A stretch of DNA of 64,000 bases from Polytrichum commune (GCA_950295325.1 OX485807.1:26631666-26695665); one strand, 5' to 3'. Shown: positions 10,883-22,855, counted from the first letter of the stretch. Translations and numbers: made by a program. Notes: generated from the letters alone by a model not told the origin.

Positions 10883-11592
10883 CTAGTGCCCCCTTCCCAG
10901 TGGTGATTTTTCACAAGGTCCCTAACATGTCCAGGGACATGTTCATAAAAAAAACATTTTCAGTGGACGGGTTCTTAGAAAATGAACCAGTTTTTGGACG
11001 TGTCAAACTTACTTTGGACAGGTTCTAAAAAAATAATTTTTTTTGATAATTTTTTCCCAAAAATTAAATGGTACAAATATTAGTTACATTATGTCATATA
11101 TGACATGTGAATATAAGCATAATGTAATCAAACCACTAATACCCAATCAAGATATCAATCTTGAAGTGCTTGATTCACCGGCATACATTAATTCATCAAC
11201 CACAAAATTTAGAATGGGGTGGATTGGAAAGATGAGAATCGACAGCAAAAGACAGATAACTGACGAACATTGAAGGCATAATTTGTCAAGATCCTATTGT
11301 TTCCAAGTGCAACCAGTCACATGTCAACATCTTTTGGTTTTTTTGTTTTTTTTTCTAATTTTTTACCAACATTGTAAGAGACTTATTTATACTTCTTGCA
11401 GGACGGGTATTTTCATTTTCAAACCGGTTTTGGGACGGGTTGTTTTTTCTTTAACCTTTCCATGGATGGGTTGGGTTAGAAATTACCGGTTTTGGGACGG
11501 GTTGCAATTTTTTTTGCCTTTCAATTAAGGTTTTTGGACGTGGACGGGCAAAAACTTTGTGAAAAATCAGCCCTACTAGTGCCCCCTTCCCA
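10883..11592. mobile_element. 676-bp insertion with inverted ends and 17-bp flanking direct repeats
   Basis: CTAGTGCCCCCTTCCCA occurs at 10883-10899 and again at 11576-11592. Between them (10900-11575) the ends are inverted: GGTGATTTTTCACAAGGT on the left faces ACTTTGTGAAAAATCAGCC on the right. The interior is AT-rich with repeated GGACGGGTT words (10976, 11402, 11436, 11493) and no coding frame. Inverted ends suggest a DNA transposon, but a 17-bp duplication is longer than usual for hAT (8) or Mutator (9-11), so the superfamily is open. Confidence 0.7.
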
Positions 11593-11984
11593 CCTGACTT
11601 TAGCTAAGACTAAAAGTTGGTTCTAACAACCCGGCCTTCACACCATCGACAGTAATTGGTGGTTGTAATTTTGTTGCTTTCAAATTGGCTATAATTTTGG
11701 GACAAGGAAGGATGAGGTGAATAGATGGCAACCACAACCACAATCACTCTACCTTGCCCAACTACGATTCAAGGTGTAATTATGAGTGGATGCAACAGTT
11801 GCAGTTTACTTTCTTTGGTTTCTATTTTGTTTGTGGGTATAACTATGTGAAATTTCAAGAGAATTTGAAGACCAAGGTTTTTGAGAGGATTTCCAAAAGA
11901 GAATTCTCTTACTCTTACACAAACTTTCCATTTTTGTTTCTAAGGTGGATGAGTCTTACGTGGGTGGTTTCCAAAATCGGTCCC

Positions 11985-12190
11985 TAGATTCAATTGGTAT
12001 GTGGTTCGGTGAGGATCAAAGAGCAAACATCATAAAGACACATATTTAAAAGAGATTGGACTACCTCTTCAAATATTGATAACTCTTCTACACTCAAATT
12101 GTGAACACAATTGGGAGGATCCATGTATCTAGTTAAGAAATCACAAACACGCACTTCCGATAACCATAACTAAATAAGGGGAAGTCTGAC
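11985..12190 (-). repeat. Dispersed family-A repeat, inverted copy
   Basis: Nearly the reverse complement of 52195-52400. Here: 'tgtggttcggtgaggatcaa', 'catcataaagacacat', 'attgggaggatccatgta'. There: 'atacatagatccccccaatt', 'tgtctttatgatg', 'ttgatcctcaccgaacc'. Confidence 0.7.
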
Positions 12191-13185
12191 TTTCAATCCA
12201 ATTTTTTGCAGATGTTCCATTGTAGATTTGCTAATGCAACACGAGTTTTATTGGGTAAATGTAATCGGTGGAAAGTTGGAGACATACCAAATAACACCCA
12301 CATAGCATATGGGGATGACAGTGAATGATGTGGTCTCCTTCTCTTCCTGCGAGATAAGATAGAAAATCTGGTGAGCTAGAGACAGACAGGCAGACAAGAG
12401 ATGGGCTCTTTCCCACCCAATTCAAGCTCACACAGCCTTTCAATTTCTCACTGCCCACCAATTTCTTGGAGCTCAATTTTCTATCTCGACTGAGAACAGA
12501 ATGGAAGTGAGAGCAGCAAAACCCTCACATGGGGCTTTCATAATCTCGTTTGCCAACTCTCTCATTGCTTTATCACATCCCTCCCATTCTGCTGAATTGG
12601 GTTCAGCTACATAGGAGACGGTGGTCTTGCTTTCCTGATTGAGCCATTTATATTCTGAACCATTTTCCACGCATTGAGGATTCAATTTTCGAAAGAACTG
12701 TATAGTGTCAGTAAAGTGTAGAATATGGTGTGGTGATCTCGTATTGACGATTATTTCAGTGCTCCAACAGATGAAGCGTAGGCATCACAACGACGGAGAC
12801 CGAATTCGCGAGAGAATTTCAGTAGTAGGTGCTTATCTGGAAACTTGGTTGTGCATACAGAGGGATCATCAGAGCAGCGGCCCAAATGCCTTGAGGATAC
12901 CAGCACCTAAGCCAGTATGGTTTTCCTTCACTTGACTTCATATCTGTAGACGATGAAATTGGTATGTGGAGAATTTGATATGGTCATTTGAAGGTTGCGG
13001 GCAGGCATCCAGTAATAACTTGGCCTTGTAAGCAGGCAGGCAGTTACTTTTAACTGGAGGAGAACATTGCCTCCAGTGACATGAACTACTCATTTTCATT
13101 GCAAATTTTACAGCACAACCTTTGACTCTGTGTTGTATGTTCAATTTCATTCAATTCCAATGAATTTTCTCTTGTGTCCAGAAAC

Positions 13186-15287
13186 ATGGAACTGGGCTAT
13201 ACAGTGTATCAGCAACCTCCACTTCCTTCGGTTGCCGCCTCCTCCAACCTCCTAATCTCACTACCTCCCTACTGCTCACCCTTCTACGTGCCCAGTTTTA
13301 CTACAAATAACTCAAACAGCTGGCGTAATCCCTTAAGATTCCCTGCAAGAACCTTAAAACAGGACGCTGGCCTATGCAAACTCTACTCGGTCGGTTTGCA
13401 TGGTAGGTTGCAGTGATGGGCTCCTCTCTGCAGCACTCTAGCAATGAACTTAAATAAAACCAACTCATTTTATGCGAGCTACTAAACAACCTTGTTGTGG
13501 TGGTGTATTTTCAATTACATTCTGTTCAAATTGTTCCAGTATCCAATATGACTGACGATGCAATATGCGTTGATTGAAGTGTTAGGAGACATGACAGGAT
13601 TGTCACCTTGAAATCCGAAATTGGGACCTGACCGCTCTAGCGGTAATTATGACAATTATAACCATCACCGTTCCAGCGCTTGCATTGATAAGCACAGCAA
13701 AACATGGTGGTGAAACCCCATGGGCAGGAGCGATCATAACTGTCAGCATCCTGCTGTCTCCTATTGCTCTACCTCAGTTGAGAAAAACTGCCCGCACATT
13801 GATGGTACGAGTTTTTTCAGTCTACTCGACTACAACCATACCTTGTTCTTTATTACTCAGTTACATATTATGCAGAACCTGACTTTTATGTGTATTCCTA
13901 TATTTGTAGCTCTAAGTTGGTAGAGAATGCCAGCAGTTTGTGACTGAGAATTCTACCTGATGCAGTCATGAAAATCCCTAGATTCTTGGTTACCATTTTA
14001 CTCCAACTGGTTTAAGCTTAATGATGTGGGTTACATTCATGCAGTGGTGAGGTCGAGCGAATTTGCCCTGAATTTGCTGACATGTCTATTTATTTATTGG
14101 ATATGAGGAGGCCTAATTTTACTATCCGCTTGATTGGGCTAATTGTATATACAAATACTCTTCCTAATAGGCCTGATGCATCAACAGAAACTTGCACTTC
14201 ATTACATTTTATCTCACTTTCTGTGTGCAGAGACCACGCAAGTGCTTGCAATGCCTGGGCGTAGGAAACAATGTACGCTCTGCCCACTCTGCAATTTCTT
14301 CCTTCTTCAAGCTCAAGTGCATTTTGTCTGGAAGATGTCATTTTTCTTAATGTTCAACCTGTTTGTAGGGTTTGAAGTGATCAACTTTATGGATGATGAT
14401 ACATCATGAACTCTTCTGTATATTGTATGCAATGGCCTCTGTAAGACCTCAGGGTTGTCTGCAATATGAGTTGTATATGAGGAAGACTAGTATGCACTAA
14501 ACATCACAGTGCTAGATAATTTAAATTAGAACATCTATGTCTGGCTATAATGGTAGTACAGTTGAGGCCTCAAGCTACTAGATTTCTTTCTACAATGCTG
14601 TATTTTGTAATCTTTGGTTTTTGTTCCCTGTGCAGCTATGTGGGACGTGCAAAGGACGTGGTAAGCAAGGTAATGTTGCAACCTGTGTGCCATGCAGGGT
14701 TTTTTTGGGTGGCCATAAAATGGCAGAATTCGGTAATACGTTTCATGCTTCCCTCACCTTGAAGGAGTTACCAGGTGTAAAACCAAAAAAGAAAGCTGGA
14801 CGCTTATTCATGATGTACATTGTGGGGCCAAGGTTTTTTGTTGGCTGCGCCTCCTGTAGACTGTTGAAGAAAGTGAAATAAGAGGGATGTCTGCATCACA
14901 GGGAGCTGAACCAAATCCACACATATATATCACCAGCTGACTATCCCGCTAAGTGACATATAAATTCCTCTAAGATCCCCTCACAAATATTCCTCTAAGT
15001 GATCCTCAGTACAAAAACGTAAATATCAACGTATATATATTAATTGTTGAAGGCGGGAACTGGTGCTATTCCAGTAGGTTCTATGCTGCACGTATGCACA
15101 ACTACCTGATAAATGTATGTGGATTATGTGTGCAGGAGGCCTATTTACTGGTGCAGATTTACAGAAATGTTCAATTTGCGAAGGACGGGGTCGACAACTT
15201 TGTTATCCGTGTGAGGGGTCAGGCCTCTCCAACCGATGGCTGTATTCACCTGTAAATCGAGGGGCCTGGGGTCCACGTGGCTCTTAA
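13186..15287 (+). CDS. Plastid-type DnaJ zinc-finger protein with two hydrophobic segments, 5 exons, 199 aa
   Basis: Exons: 13186-13402, 13641-13804, 14231-14272, 14636-14660 and 15136-15287 (600 nt, all phases fit). The third and fourth exons are only 42 and 25 nt. Residues 1 to about 60 are rich in Ser, Pro, Thr and Asn and nearly free of acidic residues, as in chloroplast transit peptides. Hydrophobic stretches lie at about 75-92 (IMTIITITVPALALIS) and 101-116. Four pairs follow: C132/C135, C143/C146, C161/C164 and C172/C175, then GSGLSNRWLY near the end. The layout (transit peptide, membrane anchor, four CxxC repeats) resembles LQY1-like thylakoid zinc-finger proteins involved in photosystem II repair, but direct orthology is inferred, not shown. 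An AG acceptor five bases before the ATG suggests a 5' UTR intron. Confidence 0.88.
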
Positions 15288-17345
15288 AAATCACATTATT
15301 TAGCAGAGTCATTGCTCTCTTCCCATTTGCAGATACTTGCCGTTGTCTTTTCTATTTTAAGGAGATTTCCCATCTGTGCGCAAGTTCCATCCATCATTGT
15401 CAGGTTCAGCCTGAATTTGCTCGTTTGTTCCTCACCCTTGTACATTAATTCTTGGTTGAGAGAACAATTGTACACAATGGAATAATATTGTGTTTGTAGC
15501 AGGCAGTTGTATTTGTGCCCGGGTACAAAAAGGTCTTAAGAGACATGTAATACAGCGTCCATTGGTGTATTTTAAGGAAAGAAAAGAATTTTGACATTAA
15601 AGGCCTCTTTAAGATACAGAGCCTTGACTGGGTGACTCTATTTCTCAGTAAGCTTACATGATTTATTTTCGTCTCCCAATTCAGGTTTAATGAAGTGTAT
15701 TATTAGTATGGATACCTTTGGCTGACACTATTACATGTAGCTATTTATTGGGAACAATTTGTAGTCAAGGTTAGTTCTGTAGTAACAACAGCTCTGGTAT
15801 GGAACTTGATGGTACTCAACCTCTTGAATGTTTTCTAATTTTCAAGGTATTGTCAAATCTGTATGAACTACATGTGATTTAAAATAAGTGTGGGTTCTTA
15901 TCCATAAGGTGAGAAGCGCGTGATACTTGTCATGGTCTGTTACGACAGCAATTTGAATGAGTATTCACTGCTAACTGGCAGACAGATTTGAAAGGTGACA
16001 GCGGAGGGACTATCAAGTTACTTGGATTACAAGGGTGCCTGAAATCACAGAGAGCACAAGGGCTCTCTTTGCAGGCAACAACTGTAAAACCTTGAGAAAC
16101 TGTGCTTTCTTCCATTTTAGTCCATACAATTGAATTTAAAACTAAGAAATAGCTGCACGGGACCCAAAAGTTGGAATACGAAGATGATACCAAATTCTCC
16201 ACATATTATCCACTCCAAGTAATAAAATAATTTTCTTTTTAAATGCCTACCAGAAATAACTGGCACATTTGGGCAGTTATGTGTAACTACCCTAATGAGG
16301 CTCTAGAAACACTTTGAAAGTAGGTGAACTAAAGATCCATAAGATATTGTTGGCTGTAACATATAATCACGGTAGCTGGAGAAGCACCATATTGCATGAA
16401 TAATCTTGTGTGGCCACCAGATTATCACCTTATTCTGGTGCACCTTCCCACAAGCCTCCATACCTGTCTCACACAGAATCTCTCCATCATCAGGAACCAT
16501 GTAGTTGTACTATTTAGCCCACAAAACTTGGCCTCCTAATCAGCCTTTCATAAACATAATATACTAGCTGTGCAATGCTCACTACGTCTTATGGTCGCAT
16601 CTTTCATTTGTATGCACTTCCAAACACTTACAGCATGAATGCTTTACATTAAATTGCTTGTTAGCATTTGGGATTTCCAGAAAATACTAGGAAATTTGAG
16701 ATACTTGCAATTAATGCCCAAATCGAGACCTTCTGACAGACTCTTCAAAGATACAGTTAGCCTTTAAGTTTTTTGGTCAATGTCAAGCAATCTTGGAGCC
16801 TGTCACATGGATAGCTCTTCGTACCACAAGTACAGCAGCGGACACCTATCTGCAATCCTCATTTGAATTTATTCCATTCCAGCCAATTAAGAAAGTCCAT
16901 TCTATGAATGTATGTCACAATAGGGGAACAACATTGTTACAACAGCTCCAATTCCACATCTTGATACAGGGATTTCCAGAAAGTACTACAAAATTTATGA
17001 TATTTGCAATTAATCCCCAAATCAAGCCTTTGCAGACCTTTCAAAGATACGGTAAGCCATTAGGTTATTTGGCCAATGTCAAGAAATCTGTCACACTGAC
17101 AGCTCCTCTACCCACAAGTACGCAGCGGACACCTATCTGTAGTAGTTCTCATATGAATTCATTCTGTTCCAGCTAATCTAGGGAAGTCCTTCCTACATAT
17201 GTATGTCATGACAGGGGAACGACATTTCTACAGATTCAGCTTCAATTCCACATCCTGATACAGGGATTTCCAGAGTACTAGAATCAAAACTTGTGATATT
17301 AGAGATTCACAGCATTACATAGTTGGATCTCCAGCTGCCTCTGCA
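15288..17345. other. Intergenic region between genes C and D, with a tandem duplication upstream of D
   Basis: No gene is supported. The right part is a tandem duplication (16672-17264) that ends 81 bases before the gene D start codon. The left part (15288-16670) shows nothing I can identify. Confidence 0.5.
16672..17264 (+). repeat. ~296-bp tandem duplication just upstream of gene D
   Basis: Unit 1 is 16672-16970 and unit 2 is 16971-17264. A third copy begins (gatttccagagtact) and breaks off. Shared landmarks in order are 'gatttccagaaa', 'ttgcaattaat', 'caaagatac', 'gcagcggacacctatctg', 'aggggaac' and 'attccacatc'. By eye they are about 80% alike. The promoter of gene D must lie within or beside it. 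Confidence 0.85.
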
Positions 17346-20300
17346 ATGCACCGAGCAGTGCAGGCCGTGCAATCAGACATTCACAACCTGGCCCTGCCTG
17401 TGGTGAACAAGTTGGTGGTGGCTATGGTGGCTACTCCTCGAGCCGGCTTTGGGGAGGTGGTGGTGCACATGCGGTGTCGGCCAGTGCAGCCAGCCGATTT
17501 GCTGTGTGCGTCGGGCATTTACCCGCCATGGCAGCCGCCCTGCTTCCCAGCCACACTTGGCGTTGAAGGCATGGGCACCATCCACGAGGTAAGAAATTAT
17601 TGTTATTACAAGAAATGTGGTGTGTTGTTTTCTAAAGTTGAGCATGATATGAGTGATGTGATGATATAAGCTAACTAGTTAAATGTATGTATATATATAT
17701 ATATATGTCTACCTCTATATATATATATATATATATATAGGTAGACATGTTTTATTCAGACACTTTTCAAAGTGCTCTCCATGAAACACGCAATTAGTGA
17801 GGGATGATTAGCAAATCTAAATCATGTCCGTAGCCATTTGCCTCATAATTTTAGGAGCTTGTTCATGTATCTTATTCATTATCAATGTGAGGTTTCTCGT
17901 GATCATTCAGTGGTCGTATAGGTTCCACAAACCCCCCCCCCCAAAAAAATTTATTTTGACTATTGTACCTAGAATGGTGAGTTGAGTCTCATTTAAATCT
18001 GTCTTGCTATCTCTGTTCTTAGATCCACACGTCACCACACACCACTCAAATATAGGTGTCCAAATGATTGGTATGTTGGAAGTAGGCATGCCTATTGAAC
18101 GAATTTGTGAGCAATCTGAGTGCTGGATGTAAAGTGCAAGATTTCAGTAGGTTCTAGTTCAGCCGCTTGTAAGTAACATTGCCATGTTGAGCATCTGAGT
18201 TAAGTGATTATCAATATGAGCTAATTATGGATATTAGGGGTATTTTTGAGCGAGATTGCGAAAAAATCATGGTGGGTATAACATGTGGGAATTCAGTGGG
18301 CTCTGGTGGAATTCGTGACATGCAAAGACGCGTCAATTTGAATGCTGGTTGTTTACTTTGCGGGTTACCTAAGCCTTCCAGGTGCAAAATGCATATAAAA
18401 AATAGGTTCCTGGCTGCATGGATATGACCACCATTACCCGGTGCATCTCTTGGATAAAAATTCCAAGGAAAACCATCACTACATTGAAGATCAATGCAGA
18501 CAAAAACTTTCAGACTGCAGCATTTTGTGGGCAGAAGTTCTGCATGGGGGTAACTGGATACATATTTTTGGCTGACCAATGAGAACCACTAGAATTGGAC
18601 TGGTCTCCAAGAATTGAGAACTTGGTCAGTACCCTACGTGCAGGTTGTAAGTTAATCTGTTAGACCCAAACACCCAAACAAAAAAATGGCCACATGTCAT
18701 CATGTGGTTGGTGGAGCCATTTTAAAACGATGGCATGGAAATTGAATAAAGGCAGAGACACACCCAATAAGACCTGAACGTATGGTATTTGGTCCAAGTA
18801 GGTAGGTAGATCATGTGAGCAGCATGTGCTAGCTAACGAGTTCACGGGTTCACAATATAAACAGTCTTTGGACTCCACATTGTGTGTAACAAAAGTTTCA
18901 GATGAGTGCACATGCGAAGGTGCAGGGGATTTACATATAACTCAGAGGAATAAGAGACCTTCTCAAGTGAATTTATGCACTGAGGTAGACAACCTTATTC
19001 AGTTACTTTTCTTACTAGGACACCTACATTCATGTGGTATGAGGTTTGGTGTGGCTCCAAGAGCAGATACCAAAATGGTGTGTTTAAAAGAGACTGGACT
19101 GCATGCTCAAATCACGATAACTAACCATTATAGACTCAAAAGTCAACACTCATCCTAATCCCGTGTTTCATATATCCTGGGAGAAGTGGCCTAGTTGGAG
19201 AAGTAACCAATTAAGACCCATGATCTACCTTATTCCCACGCTACCCTAATAAGCAATCCTTCATCAACATTTGGATGCCTGAAATAACAGGTAGGGAATG
19301 GAGTGGAAGAGGAGTACGGACTGGAAGTAGGGCAACGTGTGTTCCCATATATTCCAAGACCTGACCTGACAGGGCAAGGGAGTTGGCAAGAGTTTGTGTT
19401 GGTGCCCGCACAGGATGTGTTCCCTATCCCTGACTGCATTTCCGATCATGTCGCCTCCCAATTTTACGTCAATCCCTGGACAGGTACAAAATATATTCCT
19501 TTTTAACACAACACATTTGAAATCAGTTATATATAGTACAATGACAGATCAAGAGTTACAGTAACTCATCAGTTATTGTCCATCCAAGACATTGATTGTT
19601 TTTCTGAATCCAAGATTCAAATTAATAAGTCTTGAATGAACAAGGGCTTCTTTCAAGAACAAAAAGACCCTAACGTCAGCACTGCCTTTCAAATTTCCTC
19701 TGGATTGACATGTATACTACAAAAAAGTAACTCATTGCATTCTAAATTGACATTTCCAGAAATGGGAGCAACTCATCCTTTATGGTCCAAGCCATTCTTA
19801 CTCCAATTCTTACTTCATAGAAATAAGGCCCCAAATGTCAACTCTACCGAAGAAATTATTGTACTTACTATTGCAGCAAAACCTATCATATCGCAAATTG
19901 TCAGTTAAAAGAGAAAGGAGTAATTGACTAATCATTAATCATGGTCCAAGACATTGATTGTTTTACTTAGACTTTACTCCCAGATTCAAAGAAGTAAGTA
20001 TTGAATGAACACGAGCATCTTTCAAGAACAAAAAGGTGCCAAACATCAACTTTAGTAGATTACAAATTGTTCATTGACATTGGATACCTACTCACTGCAA
20101 AATGTAAGTATCTGATGTCAGCTCTGGCTATGCTGCGGGAGCTCAACCCAAAAAAGGGGGACTACATTATACAAACAAGTGCTGCATCTACGCTGGGTCG
20201 TATGATCATTCAGGTGGCCCGTCACTATGGCTTCAAGGTGAGCACCTAATTATTTCAATTTAAAATTAGCATACCATAATTATTTCAATTTAGGTCTCCA

Positions 20301-21986
20301 TGCTTGTGCCAGACAATTATACCAAGCCTTTGATTATACACAAGTATGGTGCTGCCTGTTCCTCGAAATCCCCTGTAATGAGGCCATTAAAGAAAAACCA
20401 GTAATGAAATTTGTGAGAAATTGCAGACAATCAACTTGGTACGACGAAATGAGCAGAAAGCAGAATTGAAAGAACTTGGTGCAGACGAGGTGATCAACAT
20501 TACGGAAGAGAACGTGGTGCAGCGAGTGAAGAAGCTGACACTTGACAAGATGGCTCATGGCGGCCTCGATTGCATTGGTGGATCCTTTACCAAGGTTAGA
20601 AGGCTACATTTTTATTTTTATTTTGAAGACACATGTATTATGTGCCTCTGTACACCCATGTCTTGGTAATTTAGCACAATTAAGTTTATATTTGCCAAGG
20701 TAGATGGGTCTAATATGGTTCCCTTTTTCAATTAGCCCACTTCTCCTAGGACATGAAACCCTTGATTAGTAAGAGGTGATTGACTATCCAAATCAAGGCT
20801 GTAGACATCCTTATATTTTTTAGAGCTCATGAATATCTTGTTCATTATTAAAGTAGTGATTAACTTTCTTCTTTAAATAATCATGTAGGTCACCCCAATC
20901 ATGTGGAGTATTGAGCCTAGAATGGTTGAGGAATTTTGGGAACGCCATCCAATCTCATTTATAGACGTGTTTTTGGCATCTGTTCTTAGATGCACACCTA
21001 ACCATACATAATTCAAATATAGGTGTCCAATTAATATAAATAACCGAATTAGGCCCACTTACCATTGGAGAACCCATGAAGCTCATGCAGAATGTGTTGA
21101 TTCTCTCAGACAGTCATGTCGTGCATACAAAAGGGCGGCGTAGTGCTCATGTATGGATCCCTGGGTGGCCAGAGCTTCCAGCCAGGGTTAGCCAACATCC
21201 TGTTCCGTGATGTGCGCTTACACGGCTTCTACCTCTCAAATTGGATAGATCGATTGGCCCCTGGCCAATTTCACGAGTTCAGCAATACTGTCATGATGCT
21301 TCTGGTAGATGGGGTAATACAAACACGAACAGTGGATGTCTTTCCACTTGCACTTTTCAAGCAGGCCATTCTTCGGAGCCAAGTAAATAACTCAACTTCA
21401 CCCTGCTCGACTTCTTTATATACTTGGCCAGCAATAAATGCTTTGTCCTGTAATACAGTTGTGAAGTAACACAACCTTCACTAAGGTGTGTGTTCCTAAT
21501 ATGGGCACTTTACCAGACCTTTTGACTGTTCAGTAGGCTCAGGATTCACCTCACCCAGACAACAATTGCGATGACTCACGAACATTGTCTTTTCAAGTTT
21601 CAGAAATAGAGTAGAGATGCAAAAGCTACGAGAGTCCAAAGTGTCTCTCGTAAACGATAAAATAGTTCCTCCTAATTGTGATGTTCCTTATTGAACCTAG
21701 AATGGTGTCTATGTTTTAGCACATTGTCTTTTCTCTGTAAGTAACACACACCTTTTTGGTGTCTGTTCTCAACTTCATGCCTTGCCAAATACCACTCAAA
21801 TATAGGCATCCAATTAAGAAGGGTTACCACATAAGGCATACATAGCTTACATCTATTTCTCAATGACTAATGAGTCTAGATCGGATTGCCTTAATCATTG
21901 AGTTGGTAAGTGCATGACTCATAAAATTCTGTGTGTTTTGAGTACAGGAGATGGGCGGTGCTGGTAAAGTGCTCCTTGTGAACTAG
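17346..21986 (+). CDS. Zinc-independent MDR oxidoreductase (enoyl-reductase/quinone-oxidoreductase type), 6 exons, 343 aa
   Basis: Exons: 17346-17588, 19291-19483, 20122-20237, 20427-20594, 21110-21382 and 21948-21986 (1,032 nt, in frame throughout). The N-terminal GroES-like half shows GFGEVVVHMRCRPVQPADLL, then GVEGMGTIHEVGNGV, GQRVFPY and GSWQEFVLVPAQDVFPIPD. The Rossmann half shows KKGDYIIQTSAASTLGRMII (about 156-175), TINLVRRNEQ (a basic pair suited to NADPH), ELGADEVIN, GGLDCIGG and GGVVLMYGSLGGQ. Neither the catalytic nor the structural zinc cysteines of alcohol dehydrogenases are present. The family reduces activated C=C bonds with NADPH; the best fit is a mitochondrial trans-2-enoyl-ACP/CoA reductase (MECR/ETR1 type) or a related quinone reductase. 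No targeting peptide is visible at the chosen ATG, so an extra 5' exon is possible. Introns 1 and 4 contain dispersed repeats. Confidence 0.9.
17690..17740. repeat. AT microsatellite palindrome in gene D intron 1
   Basis: Two TATATA runs (17691-17706 and 17718-17740) flank 'gtctacctc'. The flanks 'atatgtctacct' and 'aggtagacat' are inverted, so the tract can form a hairpin. It abuts the family-A repeat that follows. Confidence 0.8.
17755..18090 (+). repeat. Dispersed family-A repeat in gene D intron 1
   Basis: Shares with 20700-21090 the ordered words 'catgaaac', 'gtagcca', 'gagctt', 'cctagaatggt', 'tctgttcttagatccaca' and 'caaatataggtgtcca'. It is about 340 bp with no coding frame. A run of Cs then As (17933-17947) marks a slippage-prone site. 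Confidence 0.75.
18960..19225 (-). repeat. Dispersed family-A repeat, inverted copy in gene D intron 1
   Basis: Contains 'ggtttggtgtggctccaaga', 'gtttaaaagagactggact', 'cccgtgtttcatatatcctg', 'ggagaagtggcctagttgg' and 'aattaagaccca'. These are the reverse complement of family-A words at 20715-21070, so two inverted copies flank exon 2. Confidence 0.65.
20700..21090 (+). repeat. Dispersed family-A repeat in gene D intron 4
   Basis: One of the most complete copies. It begins near 'agcccacttctcctaggaca' and ends near 'ggcccacttaccattgg'. The longest matches to 17755-18090 are around 'cctagaatggttgaggaatt' and 'tcaaatataggtgtccaatt'. It sits less than 50 bases before exon 5. Confidence 0.75.
21655..21870 (+). 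repeat. Partial family-A repeat in gene D intron 5
   Basis: Includes 'gaacctagaatggtgtct', 'agcacattgtcttttctc', 'tggtgtctgttctcaacttc' and 'actcaaataggca'-like words. It lacks the outer ends seen in fuller copies. Confidence 0.6.
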
Positions 21987-22855
21987 CCACCATGTGGGTG
22001 CAAAATACAGCAAAAGAAGTGTGCGGCAAGATTACAGCATTCTTTTCTGTTTGACACAGTTACTAGTATTATCAAATACCAGTACCCTCCATCATTATAC
22101 ATCTAACAATCGCTCAAGAAGATCAAGAAGCTTGAAGAGGAAAGAAGGAAACTGCAACCCTGAGTTGCTCGTCAGCAATAAAAACACTCACTGTTAATTT
22201 GTCCATCTTTTGCTCGAAATGTCCACTAGAGTTATGGTACTGATGAGGTGGGTACTTCAATGGAAATCGTTTGACTTCAAATCCTGTTTTACAATTTATG
22301 CCAACTGTACTTGAGTAAGACCACAATAAATCTTAGACACATACATCACACTAAACCTTAAGTATAAAAATAAAACAACACACAACTATAAAAACCTCAA
22401 ACAAAAGCAAGGACTTCATTAAAATTTAACCATGCTAAAGAGAACCAACCTCGCAACTATTCCTTGGCCCTGACTAAATAACTAACACCCTGCAATATTC
22501 ATTTCTTCAAATCGTCATAGAAGAATATCATCAAAGATGGATCCAGTGCCACCTTAATCATCCTACTGACGCCAAAGCAAAAACTTTGTTTTGTACAAAA
22601 GCTCTGAAAGCAACCCATTGAGTTACAGAGCCTCTGACTACAAAATAGTTCAAATACTGACTATATAGCTCAATGGTTTAAGGTTTAGGGTTTAGGTTGT
22701 TTTGTGCACAGTCCCCGAGTTGTATGGGTAGAATAAGCCCAACAAAGTGCAGGCATACATATAAAATGAAGCCTGAAGCTTGTCCTTTCATAGTACGCCC
22801 ATAACTTTGAATGGCAGCGTGTTCGAGAATAAGGAATTTGGTTCACAAACGGGTT
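21987..22855. other. Intergenic region between convergent genes D and E
   Basis: Holds the gene D 3' flank, with a candidate AATAAA at 22177-22182, and a short telomere-like patch (TTTAAGGTTTAGGGTTTAGG, 22677-22696). No other feature is supported. Confidence 0.55.

Larger units (their letters stand above)
10595..13185. other. Divergent intergenic region between genes B and C
   Basis: This 2.6-kb head-to-head spacer should contain both promoters. It holds a TG microsatellite (about 10770-10786), a 676-bp insertion flanked by 17-bp direct repeats (10883-11592), a patch with GTGGTT-like words (11640-11760), and an inverted family-A repeat copy (about 11985-12190). Just before gene C, a pyrimidine-rich tract ending CCAG at 13181 looks like the acceptor of an intron in its 5' UTR. 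Confidence 0.5.

Noticed and set aside
12473..12708. Minus-strand frame open for ~78 codons after a possible acceptor, upstream of gene C
   Set aside because: Reads smoothly but has no early ATG, no partner exon I could find and no recognisable family. Kept only as a possible unknown terminal exon.
13535..13640. An exon with a 29-bp GT-AG intron (about 13576-13604) in gene C
   Set aside because: It would be far below normal plant intron size. The acceptor at 13640 joins exon 1 to exon 2 in perfect phase without it.
18211..18579. 122-codon minus-strand frame inside gene D intron 1
   Set aside because: Begins at TTG, shows no family features and lies antisense within an intron bounded by repeats.
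22677..22696. Telomere-like TTTAGGG patch as a chromosome end
   Set aside because: Only two or three imperfect units, embedded between genes. At most an interstitial repair scar.
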